63,317 bases of DNA from S012-113 sp965368405 (GCA_965368405.1 CBDUMS010000006.1:1-63317); one strand, 5' to 3'. Positions 36,781-45,637 are shown, numbered from the stretch's first letter. Numbers and translations are program-made. The notes: generated by a model not told the origin, from the letters alone.

Positions 36781-38391
36781 TTACGGATTTCTTAGGTAAA
36801 ACCTAAAGCCCCCCTCCTCCTTGATCAAATCAAGATCCGTTCTAGCAACGAGGCTCTTATCAGTGATTTTTGTAATGATATAGACGGGTTTATCAATTTC
36901 TCCATTAAGAAGATATCCCTGATCAGCACGCTGCTCTAAATTGTTATTCGGCTGACGGAAATAGAAATACTTGGCATAACTATGAAAGCCATAGGTGGTC
37001 ACATAGACATCCTTACCCTGTAACCCAACCATGAAATCAATAAGAGAGCCTTGTGTATGGTCTTCTATTTTGGGCAATACAAATACCATATACGAAGACA
37101 ATACAAACCCGGTTCCGATAACCATTGTTACGAGTCCGTTGAAAAAATTCTTCTGTCGGAGATAGATAAATGATATTACTACAGCTAGCAAAAACATGGT
37201 ACCAAACAAAAACTCAAACCCATTCCAAGCAACCGGCTTTACAAGGCCAGCTACTGCAAATGGGTCATTAATGTAAGGAATTAGCTTTTCTTTAAAATTA
37301 CCAACCAGAGGTAGCGCGGTTAACAAGATGCCAAATACTCCCCCAAGAAACAAATAGAAGGCCAGCATCCAGCCAGGAAGAGCTTTCTTCGATCTTGTTT
37401 TCTCTACCAGGTAACTCGTTGCAAGAAAAGATAGAGGTAAATAGGCTAAAGAAGAATAATGGACAATTTTAGTAGTAACAATAGTAAAGAGTATCATAAC
37501 TGTCCAGAATAGAACCATCATCCATTGCGCAAATCGGTCTGTAATTGATTTCTTAGAGAAGCTGCCAAGCGCGAACACAGACATAGGAAAGCACCCAATA
37601 AGCACAACTACAAAATGATAATAGAATGGCTGCTGATGATCTGCAACAGGCTTAGAGAAGAGCTCAACTTGATACTTAAGAAACTCGACTAAAAACCATG
37701 GTCCGTTATTAACGATTTCCATGCCATACCAGGCAGAGGACGTAATGAGGACCATGAGTGCTAGCAGCAAAAACTCTCTTAGGGATGGTAACAATCGAAA
37801 CTTATTTATAATTACCATAGCAACAAAAGCAAGAATCGGTATCAATAGTCCAACTGGTCCTTTTGTGAGTACTGCTAAGCCAATTAAAACACCAGCGTAT
37901 GCTGCATAACGAATTCCGTCTTTATCTGTCTCGAGGGTCCTATAGATGAAATAGATGCCGGTAAAAATGAAGTAGTTAAAAACAGGGTCTATTATTCCTG
38001 ATTTAAAGTACATATGAGGCAATATTGAAGCAAGATACATGAGTGCCCAAATCAAGCCAAATTGTTCATCACGCTCTTTTTTACCCATGTTGAAAAGGGT
38101 TAATAGACTTATCACACCAAAAATGGCATTGGGCAACCTGGCCGCAAACTCATTAACTCCGAAAACATGCATTGCACCAGCTTGCATCCAAAAAAAGAGC
38201 GGTGGCTTTTCCCAAAAAGGTTTAAAGCCTATCATAACACGTGAATAATTACCACTCACAATCATTTCACGAGATGATTCGGCAAAATTTATTTCGTCCC
38301 AATCAAACAGATGAACGTTGCCAAGAAATGGAATAAAAAAGACTATTCCCAACAAAATTAACATCCAGCGTATCGGAATCTTCTGTTTCAT
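36781..38391 (-). CDS. GT39-type polyprenyl-phosphate glycosyltransferase (ArnT-like)
   Basis: The 536-aa integral membrane protein has about 12 predicted helices. The first loop has HLFDWDEINFAESSREM, the Asp-Glu motif typical of GT39/ArnT enzymes, and later PFWEKPPLFFWMQA, also a hallmark. GT39 enzymes transfer a sugar from a polyprenyl-phosphate donor to lipid A or another acceptor in the periplasm. It is the last gene of a three-gene operon with a PAP2 phosphatase and a GT2, each 2-3 nt apart, which fits donor synthesis, transfer and lipid recycling. Confidence 0.88.
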   Translation of the reverse strand: MKQKIPIRWMLILLGIVFFIPFLGNVHLFDWDEINFAESSREMIVSGNYSRVMIGFKPFWEKPPLFFWMQAGAMHVFGVNEFAARLPNAIFGVISLLTLFNMGKKERDEQFGLIWALMYLASILPHMYFKSGIIDPVFNYFIFTGIYFIYRTLETDKDGIRYAAYAGVLIGLAVLTKGPVGLLIPILAFVAMVIINKFRLLPSLREFLLLALMVLITSSAWYGMEIVNNGPWFLVEFLKYQVELFSKPVADHQQPFYYHFVVVLIGCFPMSVFALGSFSKKSITDRFAQWMMVLFWTVMILFTIVTTKIVHYSSLAYLPLSFLATSYLVEKTRSKKALPGWMLAFYLFLGGVFGILLTALPLVGNFKEKLIPYINDPFAVAGLVKPVAWNGFEFLFGTMFLLAVVISFIYLRQKNFFNGLVTMVIGTGFVLSSYMVFVLPKIEDHTQGSLIDFMVGLQGKDVYVTTYGFHSYAKYFYFRQPNNNLEQRADQGYLLNGEIDKPVYIITKITDKSLVARTDLDLIKEEGGFRFYLRNP

Positions 38392-38393
38392 TA

Positions 38394-39047
38394 TTATCGC
38401 TTTAACAATGATTTATGACCAAACTTACGATCGAAATAGTTTTCCAACCACCAATAAGTGAGGATAGAAACCACAACCCCAATGATGGAGCCAAACCACA
38501 CATCAACTGCAAAATGATGGGTTAGGTATACCCTTGAGTAAGCCGTAAGCCAGGCAATAAGTATCAGAACCCAGCTTATATATGATTTCTTTGGAAGTAT
38601 TAGCAATAGAAAACTGGACAGTGCAAATGCAGTAACCGTATGCCCCGAAGGAAAACTATTCATGGTAATGGGACTAACACCATCAGGAATATACAGATCA
38701 TGTTCGCCACCAAGAACTTTATAGGGTCTAAAGCGATCACTAAAAAAAACTCGCTTTAAGAACTGTGCCGTAAAAGAAGTCGTGAGAAAAACGATTAGGC
38801 CCATAAACATCCTGCTAAAGGAATAGAAGGCCAGCACAAGGATTACAACAACGAATGCAAGGCCATCGCCAAAGTAGGTAATGATGCTAAAGAACAAGTC
38901 GAGAAAATCGTTATGCTTCCCATTAATCGCCAAGAAAATCGCTTCTTGTGAGTATAATAACTGCGGAACGAGCGCTACAATTAATAGCAGCGCATAGGCA
39001 TATACATAAAGTTTTATAGGATTGAGGAAAGCGATTAATGCCTTCAT
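38394..39047 (-). CDS. PAP2-family phosphatase
   Basis: The 217-aa membrane protein has the PAP2 motifs: KRVFFSDRFRP (a spacing variant of motif 1), SFPSGHTVTAF (motif 2) and SRVYLTHHFAVDV (motif 3, catalytic His), with six helices. The family removes phosphate from lipid phosphates such as undecaprenyl pyrophosphate. It lies between GT2 and GT39 genes with gaps of 3 and 2 nt. In that setting it may recycle the polyprenyl carrier, or dephosphorylate lipid A, as in LpxE-type enzymes. Confidence 0.9.
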   Translation of the reverse strand: MKALIAFLNPIKLYVYAYALLLIVALVPQLLYSQEAIFLAINGKHNDFLDLFFSIITYFGDGLAFVVVILVLAFYSFSRMFMGLIVFLTTSFTAQFLKRVFFSDRFRPYKVLGGEHDLYIPDGVSPITMNSFPSGHTVTAFALSSFLLLILPKKSYISWVLILIAWLTAYSRVYLTHHFAVDVWFGSIIGVVVSILTYWWLENYFDRKFGHKSLLKR

Positions 39048-39050
39048 TCC

Positions 39051-39776
39051 TTACTTCTTACCTCCCAGTCGCTTGAAAAAATACTTTATTGAAACACCAA
39101 GTACCCCCAAACCATACTTAGAGCTTCTGGCAAAATTTATCGAAGATGCTTCTTCAAAATATTTGGTTGGACAAGTTACCTCGGCTACTTCAAAACCCTG
39201 ATATAAAATTTCGGCCAAAAACTGATTGTCGAAAATAAAATCATCAGAATAGCGGTTGTAGTCAATGGCCTCTAAGACTTCACGAGTATAGGCCCGATAG
39301 CCTGTATGATACTCTGACAACTTCTGGTTCATCAGTAGGTTTTGCGTAAAGGTTAGGAAGCGATTTGCAACATATTTATATAGTGGCATACCACCTTTTA
39401 AAGCCCCTTTCCCCAAAATACGTGATGCGATAACCACAGGATAGATTCCGTTAGCCATCATATACGTCATGCTAACAATAAGCTTTGGTGTATACTGATA
39501 ATCGGGGTGTAGCATAATAATGATGTCTGCACCAACTTCCAGAGCTTTATTATAGCAAGACTTTTGATTACCACCGTACCCTTTATTGGTATCATGTTCA
39601 ATAATGTAGTTAATCCCTATCTCTTGAGCAACCGTAACAGTATCATCAGTGCTTCGGTCATCAGTTAGGATTACCTCGTCAACAATATCAAAAGGAATCT
39701 CACTATATGTTTTACGTAGGGTTTGTCCGGCGTTGTATGCCGGCATAATAACCACTACCTTTTTATCTCCAACCAT
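39051..39776 (-). CDS. Glycosyltransferase family 2, polyprenyl-phosphate type
   Basis: The 241-aa GT-A enzyme has VVVIMPAYNAGQTLRKTYSE, EVILTDDRSTDDTV and IIMLHPDYQYTPKL (metal motif), resembling dolichol-phosphate mannosyltransferases; no membrane domain follows. It probably makes the polyprenyl-phosphate sugar donor used by the downstream GT39 enzyme. It is the first gene of the operon and has an exact -7 box 17 nt upstream inside an inverted repeat. Confidence 0.88.
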   Translation of the reverse strand: MVGDKKVVVIMPAYNAGQTLRKTYSEIPFDIVDEVILTDDRSTDDTVTVAQEIGINYIIEHDTNKGYGGNQKSCYNKALEVGADIIIMLHPDYQYTPKLIVSMTYMMANGIYPVVIASRILGKGALKGGMPLYKYVANRFLTFTQNLLMNQKLSEYHTGYRAYTREVLEAIDYNRYSDDFIFDNQFLAEILYQGFEVAEVTCPTKYFEEASSINFARSSKYGLGVLGVSIKYFFKRLGGKK

Positions 39777-39787
39777 TCAACTAAAAT

Positions 39788-39816
39788 AAGGTGCAAATAT
39801 AAATAATCTGCACCTT
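39788..39816 (-). promoter_or_regulatory. Promoter box within a perfect inverted repeat
   Basis: AAGGTGCA (39788-39795) and TGCACCTT (39809-39816) are exact inverse complements with a 13-nt spacer. An exact minus-strand -7 box TATATTTG (39794-39801) overlaps the left arm. The position, 12-40 nt before the GT2 start, is that expected for an operator of the glycosylation operon. No T-run follows, so it is not a terminator. Confidence 0.55.
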
Positions 39817-39857
39817 AAGGAAGTGTGAATAAAAGATCTAATCGAATTTGGAAATAA

Positions 39858-40412
39858 TTAGTTTATATTAAATCCTACACCCAGATTAATGGCGAGCTGC
39901 GAAAGCGGAGTGTTATACTTTAGCTGACCGTTAAGAAAAGCTTTGTCGCTAAGATAGAAATCTACACCCGCACCAATATTTACACCAAATTGGTTGTCAT
40001 TAGCTGAAATTTCTGTCGGTCCAAACCCGAAATCAAATACAGATGTAGCCTTTGCAAACCCGATAGACATTCCAAAAAGACCATATAGATTCACCCCATT
40101 TTTAAGAAAATAGTACTTACCATCAACATCAAAGCTACTTGCCTTAATACTAATTTCATTTCCACCACCAAAATCAACCTTCGATTTAAAAAAGAACGTA
40201 TAGCTGGGGGCAATACTAATTGCGTCCGTTACAAAGTAATCTCCGCCAAGGGTGAAACCAAAGCCTAGTTTTTCACTGCCGGTATCAGAGATCGCAGCCT
40301 GAGTTCCTAGTGCTAAACCAACACCACCACGAATCTGGCCTTTGTCCTGTGCATTAGTAATATTTGCCAATGTGAATGATAGGATGATAATTAATCCAAG
40401 AATCTTTTTCAT
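39858..40412 (-). CDS. Small outer-membrane beta-barrel protein
   Basis: The 184-aa protein has a signal peptide (MKKILGLIIILSFTLANITNA-Q) and OmpX/porin-like alternating strands: GGVGLALGTQAAI, GFTLGGDYFVTDAISIAPSY, FGVNIGAGVDFYLSDKAF and a terminal LAINLGVGFNIN. An eight-stranded barrel is likely. Its upstream region holds two inverted repeats (40421-40448 and 40472-40494) that may be operators. Confidence 0.82.
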   Translation of the reverse strand: MKKILGLIIILSFTLANITNAQDKGQIRGGVGLALGTQAAISDTGSEKLGFGFTLGGDYFVTDAISIAPSYTFFFKSKVDFGGGNEISIKASSFDVDGKYYFLKNGVNLYGLFGMSIGFAKATSVFDFGFGPTEISANDNQFGVNIGAGVDFYLSDKAFLNGQLKYNTPLSQLAINLGVGFNIN

Positions 40413-40420
40413 TATTATAT

Positions 40421-40494
40421 GTGTTTAAGTTTTGTTAAAAATAAACACCTTACCGTTAAACTCAAAGGTTATGACCTTATATATTAACAGGTCA
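40421..40494. promoter_or_regulatory. Two inverted repeats upstream of the beta-barrel gene
   Basis: GTGTTTA (40421-40427) pairs with TAAACAC (40442-40448) over a 14-nt spacer. TGACCT (40472-40477) pairs with AGGTCA (40489-40494) over 11 nt. Both lie within 85 nt upstream of the beta-barrel start, where operators would be expected. Short dyads also occur by chance in AT-rich DNA. Confidence 0.3.
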
Positions 40495-40516
40495 AAATAA
40501 ATATTATGGGTTCGCT

Positions 40517-40963
40517 TTAGGGCTTAAACGATTGTAATTTCTCTAGAAAGGGTTCAGCTTTTTTGTATCCCACCAATTTCTTTGACTTTGCGTTCCCCGA
40601 CGAAACTAAAAGTATCGTAGGAAGACCCGGCACTTTGTACTTATCACCTAGCTGGCGCGCGGTGTACTTTTCGCCGAAAAACTCAAACACCTCTTTACTA
40701 TCATAATCTAATCGCACAGCATAAAAGTGCTCATTCATATAATCAGCGACAGTAGGGTCCGAGAAGGTGTTTTTGTCCATTACCTTGCACCAACCACACC
40801 AATCGGCGGTAAAATCAATAAAGATCGACTTTCCATCAGCCTTTGATAATTCCTGGGCATCGCTTATGGTTTTCCATTCTACTGCGCCTTCTTCAGTTAG
40901 CTTTGTAAGTCCCGAAGAGATAATTAATACCGAACCAAGAGAAAATATTTTAAGTAACATCAT
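40517..40963 (-). CDS. Thioredoxin-fold protein (thioredoxin_7/DsbD-C-like)
   Basis: The 148-aa protein has a hydrophobic N-terminus (likely signal peptide or anchor, residues 1-20) followed by IFIDFTADWCGWCKVMDKNT with the CGWC active site, then VADYMNEHFYAVRLDYDSKE and VPGLPTILLVSS with the cis-proline. It is probably a periplasmic disulfide reductase, akin to the C-terminal domain of DsbD. An exact -7 box lies about 20 nt before the ATG. Confidence 0.88.
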   Translation of the reverse strand: MMLLKIFSLGSVLIISSGLTKLTEEGAVEWKTISDAQELSKADGKSIFIDFTADWCGWCKVMDKNTFSDPTVADYMNEHFYAVRLDYDSKEVFEFFGEKYTARQLGDKYKVPGLPTILLVSSGNAKSKKLVGYKKAEPFLEKLQSFKP

Positions 40964-40983
40964 TAGTAATTTTCTTACGGTTA

Positions 40984-40991
40984 CAAATTTA
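40984..40991 (-). promoter_or_regulatory. Candidate -7 promoter element (TAAATTTG)
   Basis: An exact TAnnTTTG match on the minus strand, 20 nt before the thioredoxin gene start. No clear -33 partner. Confidence 0.45.
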
Positions 40992-41097
40992 ACAATTAGT
41001 GTGCCAGATAAGTTTAATAACTAGTAAAGGTAAAGTGTAACCGCTCATTTTTTAATCATTCGCCGCAGAAGTAGAATACATTGTTTTAATTTGAGTT

Positions 41098-41814
41098 ATG
41101 GATATATTTCTTCAACCCGAATCGTGGATGGCTCTCTTAACGCTAACACTATTAGAAATTGTGTTAGGCGTTGATAATATAATTTTTATATCAATTGTAA
41201 CGAATAAGTTGCCTGAGCACCAACAGAATACAGCCCGACTAACCGGATTGGCATTAGCACTCATTTTTAGAATTTTCTTGTTATTCGGAATATCCTATAT
41301 AATCCATTTAACATCCCCTCTCTTTACCCTCGGAAACTTCGAGTTTAGCTGGAGAGACCTTATTTTAAGCCTGGGTGGATTGTTTCTTATCGCAAAAAGC
41401 ACCTCAGAGATTAACCATAAAATGGAAGATGAACACACTGAAAAGAAAGCGAATAGAACCAATTCATTTGCAAAAACAATTCTTCAGATTATACTTCTAG
41501 ACATCATATTCTCATTCGATTCTATTCTTACGGCAGTGGGTCTTACCGAAGAAATCGTACTTATGGTAACTGCGGTTATAATTTCTATGATCGTAATGAT
41601 GGCATTTGCAAATAAGATTGCTGCGATTATTAAGAAACACCCTTCATTAGAGATTTTGGCCCTCTCATTCCTTATTTTAATAGGATTTATGCTGGTTATA
41701 GATGCCTTGCACTACCACGTGCCAAAAGGTTATATCTACTTTGCCGTATTCTATTCATTATTTGTACAACTACTTAATATCAGAGTTAGGAAAAGTTCAG
41801 CTAAAGCTACTTAA
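41098..41814 (+). CDS. TerC family integral membrane protein
   Basis: The 238-aa protein has seven helices and the TerC hallmarks: LTLLEIVLGVDNIIFISIV near the N-terminus and QIILLDIIFSFDSILTAVG in the second half, with paired acidic residues inside the membrane. TerC proteins are metal transporters tied to manganese efflux or metal supply to exported enzymes, and to tellurite resistance in plasmid versions. A hydrophilic loop (residues 105-118) is rich in Glu, Lys and His. The stop overlaps the convergent permease gene by 4 nt. Confidence 0.92.
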   Translation: MDIFLQPESWMALLTLTLLEIVLGVDNIIFISIVTNKLPEHQQNTARLTGLALALIFRIFLLFGISYIIHLTSPLFTLGNFEFSWRDLILSLGGLFLIAKSTSEINHKMEDEHTEKKANRTNSFAKTILQIILLDIIFSFDSILTAVGLTEEIVLMVTAVIISMIVMMAFANKIAAIIKKHPSLEILALSFLILIGFMLVIDALHYHVPKGYIYFAVFYSLFVQLLNIRVRKSSAKAT

Positions 41815-44033
41815 TCGTCGTTCTCGATTTTTTGTTCTCTGGCAGCGTTTACAAATAAGATATTACCAATGTTATCATAACCATCGAACACCTCTGTGCC
41901 ATTCTGTTTTAGATTTTCATAGTGAAGCCCTAACATGATTAAATCATCATCAGGTGAGCGCTGATTAATAATTTCTTTTACACTCACTTCAGGCTTTTTC
42001 TCAATCAACTCGATGTTATGTAATGAAATAGGGAGTCTCCCCTTCTTTATCATATTGCTCAAACGCTTCTGATATTGATCAATTTCGTCTTCAGGAAAAA
42101 CAGCTGTAATTTTTATGCTTGCATTACTCCAATCCGGATGACCCATAATAACATAGCCTAATAAAATCATCAGATTAGCATTAGACAAATCATCAGGCTT
42201 TACCCAGATATGTATACTCGAACGCACTCCAAAGCCCCGCTCGGTAGATCTTAAAATACAGAGGTCGTACTCAATAGCTTTAATTAGGGAGACATTATCG
42301 ATGATATCGGCAAGATGTTCTGGATTATCTTTTGCAAATTCAAATAGCATTGCATTCACCTCCTTGCCAGAGACACTAGGTAATTGTATAGCTTGAGCCA
42401 CTGCACTGGTAAACGAAGGCGAAATCATTGTGTCGATAAAAACATTACTCTTATTAACGCCGGCAATCTTAATTATTCTAGCCAATTCTTCATGTGCTTT
42501 TTTGTTCGTCTCTTTCGATAAATAACCTGAAATAAAATGAATAAAGGTCCCAAATCCAGATCGGTAAGAAATCCAAGCCAAAAGATCGAATGCGGCAGGT
42601 CTTTTAAAGAAATCATGCGAAATACTGATAAAAGATGGTCGCCAGTTATCACTGTCTTTATCTGCCTTCTGTAAGAATATCTGCAGCTTACGGCTTATCT
42701 GAAAAATCACACCCTGGAATATTTTAGATAAGCCCTCCTTATCATCTCTAGTAGTAGTTACTGAGTAGTATACGATTGTCATAAATGTCAACGACAAAAA
42801 TGCAAAGAGTGGCTCCATCTTAAACATCAAATAGATGGTCAGAAGAAAGCCCACAAGCGATATGTACCAACGCGATGTAAACCCAGGTCGATAAGCAGGG
42901 TCAGCCGCAAAATGCTGTAAGAAAGAAATCAGGCAAATTGCTCCGTAAGTCACCATAAAAAACATTGATATAATCTGGGCAACAGAGTTTACATTACCCA
43001 TAGCCACAAAGATGAATGCGATGCCAGCGGTTACCAGTGTAGCATTGAATGGCTCATTATTTACACCTTTCCCTGCCGATAACCATTTTGTTAATGACTG
43101 CGATGGTAATACTCTGTCACTTGCTAAAGCCTGCAGGGTACGAGGTGCAACTAAGATGCTACCTATTGCCGAAGAAATAGTTGCTGCCGCTAAACCCACT
43201 GGAATTATTGGCCCCCATATGGCTATATTCGTCATAATTAGGGAAGTTTGATCTAATTCCATAGGACTTGCTGAAGTTGCAAGCTTATAGGCAATGAAAA
43301 CATAAATAATCATTCCCGATACTGTAGCCGCTAATGTTCCTATTGGTATAGACTTTTTGGGATCCCTCAAATCCCCGGATAAACCCACCCCGGCTGTCAT
43401 GCCCGTAAAGGCTGGAAACACAATAGCAAAAACTTTGAAAAAGTCTTCGTTATTGGCCACTTTCGAAGATAAATTGAAGAACATGGGATCGTAGGCCTCC
43501 GTTGGTGATCCCATAAAGAAGCTAATCAACGCCATGGCAAGTACTCCCACGATCACATATAGCGCTTTCATTCCTAGATTAGCTCCTTTGGTTAGCAGTA
43601 GTATGGCCAAAATAACCATTGCAGGCATACTTACTATCCGCATGTCATTTAGATCTAGACCATAGCTGTCATTCACCCAAATCATTACAGGCTGAAAGGC
43701 CTCGGCAAAGGCAATTATATAGAACGCTACGCTTATGGCCTGCGAAAAGAATAATGCAATCCCAATTGCAGCACCTACATTAATACCAAATGAGCGCGAA
43801 ATAATATAGTATTCTCCCCCTCCGCGTACCCTTTGGTTCGTGGCGATTTCTGCAATAGCTAAACCTGTAGGTATTGTAACTAAGTGGGCGAAAAGAATAA
43901 TTAATAAGGTTCCCCAGAAACCGGTGTTGCCAACGGCATATCCAAAACGGAGAAACATGATTGCACCGAGAATCGTAGATATTGCAGTAAAAAATACAGG
44001 CGCTGTGCCGAACTTTTGCTTTTTATTAGCCAA
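41811..44033 (-). CDS. APC/SLC12-like cation-chloride cotransporter family permease
   Basis: The 740-aa protein begins KFGTAPVFFTAISTILGAIMF (APC motif in helix 1), has RGGGEYYIISRSFG before helix 3, about 12 helices up to residue 440, and then a cytoplasmic domain of about 290 residues. GVGLSGDLRDPKKSIPIGT after helix 6 and the long soluble C-terminus are characteristic of the SLC12 (Na-K-Cl cotransporter) branch. The transported ion or amino acid is not certain. Four bases overlap terC at the 3' end. Confidence 0.85.
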   Translation of the reverse strand: MANKKQKFGTAPVFFTAISTILGAIMFLRFGYAVGNTGFWGTLLIILFAHLVTIPTGLAIAEIATNQRVRGGGEYYIISRSFGINVGAAIGIALFFSQAISVAFYIIAFAEAFQPVMIWVNDSYGLDLNDMRIVSMPAMVILAILLLTKGANLGMKALYVIVGVLAMALISFFMGSPTEAYDPMFFNLSSKVANNEDFFKVFAIVFPAFTGMTAGVGLSGDLRDPKKSIPIGTLAATVSGMIIYVFIAYKLATSASPMELDQTSLIMTNIAIWGPIIPVGLAAATISSAIGSILVAPRTLQALASDRVLPSQSLTKWLSAGKGVNNEPFNATLVTAGIAFIFVAMGNVNSVAQIISMFFMVTYGAICLISFLQHFAADPAYRPGFTSRWYISLVGFLLTIYLMFKMEPLFAFLSLTFMTIVYYSVTTTRDDKEGLSKIFQGVIFQISRKLQIFLQKADKDSDNWRPSFISISHDFFKRPAAFDLLAWISYRSGFGTFIHFISGYLSKETNKKAHEELARIIKIAGVNKSNVFIDTMISPSFTSAVAQAIQLPSVSGKEVNAMLFEFAKDNPEHLADIIDNVSLIKAIEYDLCILRSTERGFGVRSSIHIWVKPDDLSNANLMILLGYVIMGHPDWSNASIKITAVFPEDEIDQYQKRLSNMIKKGRLPISLHNIELIEKKPEVSVKEIINQRSPDDDLIMLGLHYENLKQNGTEVFDGYDNIGNILFVNAAREQKIENDD

Positions 44034-44092
44034 ATTGGAGCTTAATTATTGTGTATGCGTGAACAATTATTAAATATAGTTTATCTCAAACT

Positions 44093-44212
44093 ATGGTACG
44101 AAAAATACGAAAGTTTTATTCGAAATATAAGTCATACATCAAGGTTGAACTAGTCATGTATTTCCTCATGGTCGTCTTAATCCTTCTTTACCTTCTCTGG
44201 ATGTATATCTAA
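44093..44212 (+). CDS. Small membrane protein (39 aa)
   Basis: An open frame of 40 codons encodes MVRKIRKFYSKYKSYIKVEL and then a hydrophobic helix (VMYFLMVVLILLYLLWMYI) to the stop. The strongly basic N-terminus and a single C-terminal helix give an N-in membrane peptide. It fills most of the gap between the divergent permease and SPFH genes. An internal ATG at 44156 would give only the 18-residue helix. I have no family, so coding potential rests on composition and position. Confidence 0.45.
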   Translation: MVRKIRKFYSKYKSYIKVELVMYFLMVVLILLYLLWMYI

Positions 44213-44293
44213 GACCATCAAAATATTTTACTGAATTCGTAACCTTTTCCATGTGATTATCGTTTTCTAAAGTGATATCATATTAATATCATT

Positions 44294-45148
44294 ATGGATA
44301 AAGAAAAACTAACAACTCCCGTGTCCGGATACCTAATGGTGTTCGTTGTATTTGTATTATTAGCTATTGCGCTCTTTGGCTTAATCGCAATTAAGGTTCC
44401 CTGGTTTGCTTTTATATTAGCCGTAGGCGCATTCTGTTTACCAGGATTCTTCTTTGTAAATCCCAACAGTTCGCGTGTTTTAGTTCTTTTTGGTAAATAT
44501 GTAGGAACCGTGAAGCAGAACGGTTTTTACTGGGTAAACCCTTTCTATGTAAAGCAGGCTATCTCATTGCGAGCCCGCAATTTCGACAGTGAGCGTGTGA
44601 AGGTTAACGATAAGGTCGGTAACCCTATTCAGATTGGCGTAATCTTAGTTTGGAGGGTAGAAAACACCTATAAATCAGCGTTCGATGTTGACAACTACGA
44701 AAACTTTGTTCGTATTCAAAGTGATGCAGCGGTCCGAAAGCTTGCCGGCATGTATCCCTACGATAATTTTGAAGACACTCAAGCCGAAATCACCTTGCGG
44801 TCTGGGCTAACTGAGGTGAATCATACTTTAGAAGAAGAACTGAGAAATCGACTCGAGATAGCCGGCATCGAGGTGATTGAAGCGAGGATTGGTTATTTGG
44901 CTTATGCCTCAGAAATAGCAAGTGCGATGCTCCGACGCCAGCAAGCTACGGCAATTGTCGCGGCAAGACAGAAAATTGTTGAAGGTGCAGTAGGCATGGT
45001 AGATATGGCCCTTGAAGAATTGGCAAAGAAAAAGATAATTGAACTCGACGATGACAAGAAGGCCACCATGGTTAGCAACCTAATGGTAGTATTATGTGCA
45101 GATAAAGATGTAACACCTGTCGTAAATACCGGCACGTTACATCAATAA
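44294..45148 (+). CDS. SPFH domain (stomatin/prohibitin-like) membrane protein
   Basis: The 284-aa protein has two N-terminal hydrophobic segments (about 12-33 and 34-56), then an SPFH domain with NSSRVLVLFGKYVGTVKQNG, DKVGNPIQIGVILVWRVENT and the conserved LEEELRNRLEIAGIEVIEAR, followed by a coiled coil (EIASAMLRRQQATAIVAARQ). These proteins assemble into ring- or raft-like membrane platforms. It forms a tight trio with an Arc-like DNA-binding protein (10-nt gap) and a zinc-ribbon protein (9-nt gap). Confidence 0.92.
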   Translation: MDKEKLTTPVSGYLMVFVVFVLLAIALFGLIAIKVPWFAFILAVGAFCLPGFFFVNPNSSRVLVLFGKYVGTVKQNGFYWVNPFYVKQAISLRARNFDSERVKVNDKVGNPIQIGVILVWRVENTYKSAFDVDNYENFVRIQSDAAVRKLAGMYPYDNFEDTQAEITLRSGLTEVNHTLEEELRNRLEIAGIEVIEARIGYLAYASEIASAMLRRQQATAIVAARQKIVEGAVGMVDMALEELAKKKIIELDDDKKATMVSNLMVVLCADKDVTPVVNTGTLHQ

Positions 45149-45158
45149 CACCTCTATT

Positions 45159-45326
45159 GTGGCCAAGAAGAAACCATTCGTACTACGAATAGATCCTAAA
45201 ACCATGGAGGCTGTTGAAAAATGGGCTGCAGATGAATTTCGCAGCACCAACGGCCAGATAGAGTGGATCATCGATCGTGCATTACACAATGCTAAAAGAA
45301 AGAAGAAAACCGACAATAATAATTAA
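45159..45326 (+). CDS. Arc-family-like ribbon-helix-helix protein (55 aa)
   Basis: A short gene starting with GTG encodes MAKKKPFVLRIDPKTMEAVE, then KWAADEFRSTNGQIEWIIDR and a Lys/Asn-rich tail, 55 aa. The FVLRIDPKTMEAVEKWAADE strand-helix pattern and FRSTNGQIEWII second helix are typical of Arc/CopG ribbon-helix-helix domains. It lies 10 nt after the SPFH stop and 9 nt before the zinc-ribbon ATG. It may bind DNA or act as a partner of the SPFH protein; no toxin gene is adjacent, so an antitoxin role is not supported. Confidence 0.8.
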   Translation: MAKKKPFVLRIDPKTMEAVEKWAADEFRSTNGQIEWIIDRALHNAKRKKKTDNNN

Positions 45327-45335
45327 CAACTTAAA

Positions 45336-45545
45336 ATGAACAACTTAAACTACAAATGCCCCAAATGTCAAAATAGAACCTATATCGTAGATCAGTTTAG
45401 AGCTACAGGCGGGATTCTATCTAAGATTTTCGACGTGCAGAACAAGAAATTTACTACAGTATCCTGTGAACAATGCACTTATACGGAAATATATAAAACC
45501 GATAGTAACATGCTTGGTAATGTATTTGATTTCTTTACCGGATAG
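45336..45545 (+). CDS. Zinc-ribbon protein (DUF2082-like)
   Basis: The 69-aa protein has two Cys pairs (YKCPKCQNRT and VSCEQCTYTE) in the spacing of a small zinc ribbon, with ATGGILSKIFDVQNKKF between them, which resembles nucleic-acid-binding DUF2082 proteins. It is the third gene of the SPFH trio. A function beyond metal and possibly nucleic-acid binding is not known. Confidence 0.8.
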   Translation: MNNLNYKCPKCQNRTYIVDQFRATGGILSKIFDVQNKKFTTVSCEQCTYTEIYKTDSNMLGNVFDFFTG

Positions 45546-45637
45546 AGTCAAGAAGTCGGCATTTAGCCAGCTGCTGTGCCATTCCATCCCTTTGCAAATA
45601 CTTTGATTTCCCTGACTCGATTTAGGGAATAAAAGCC

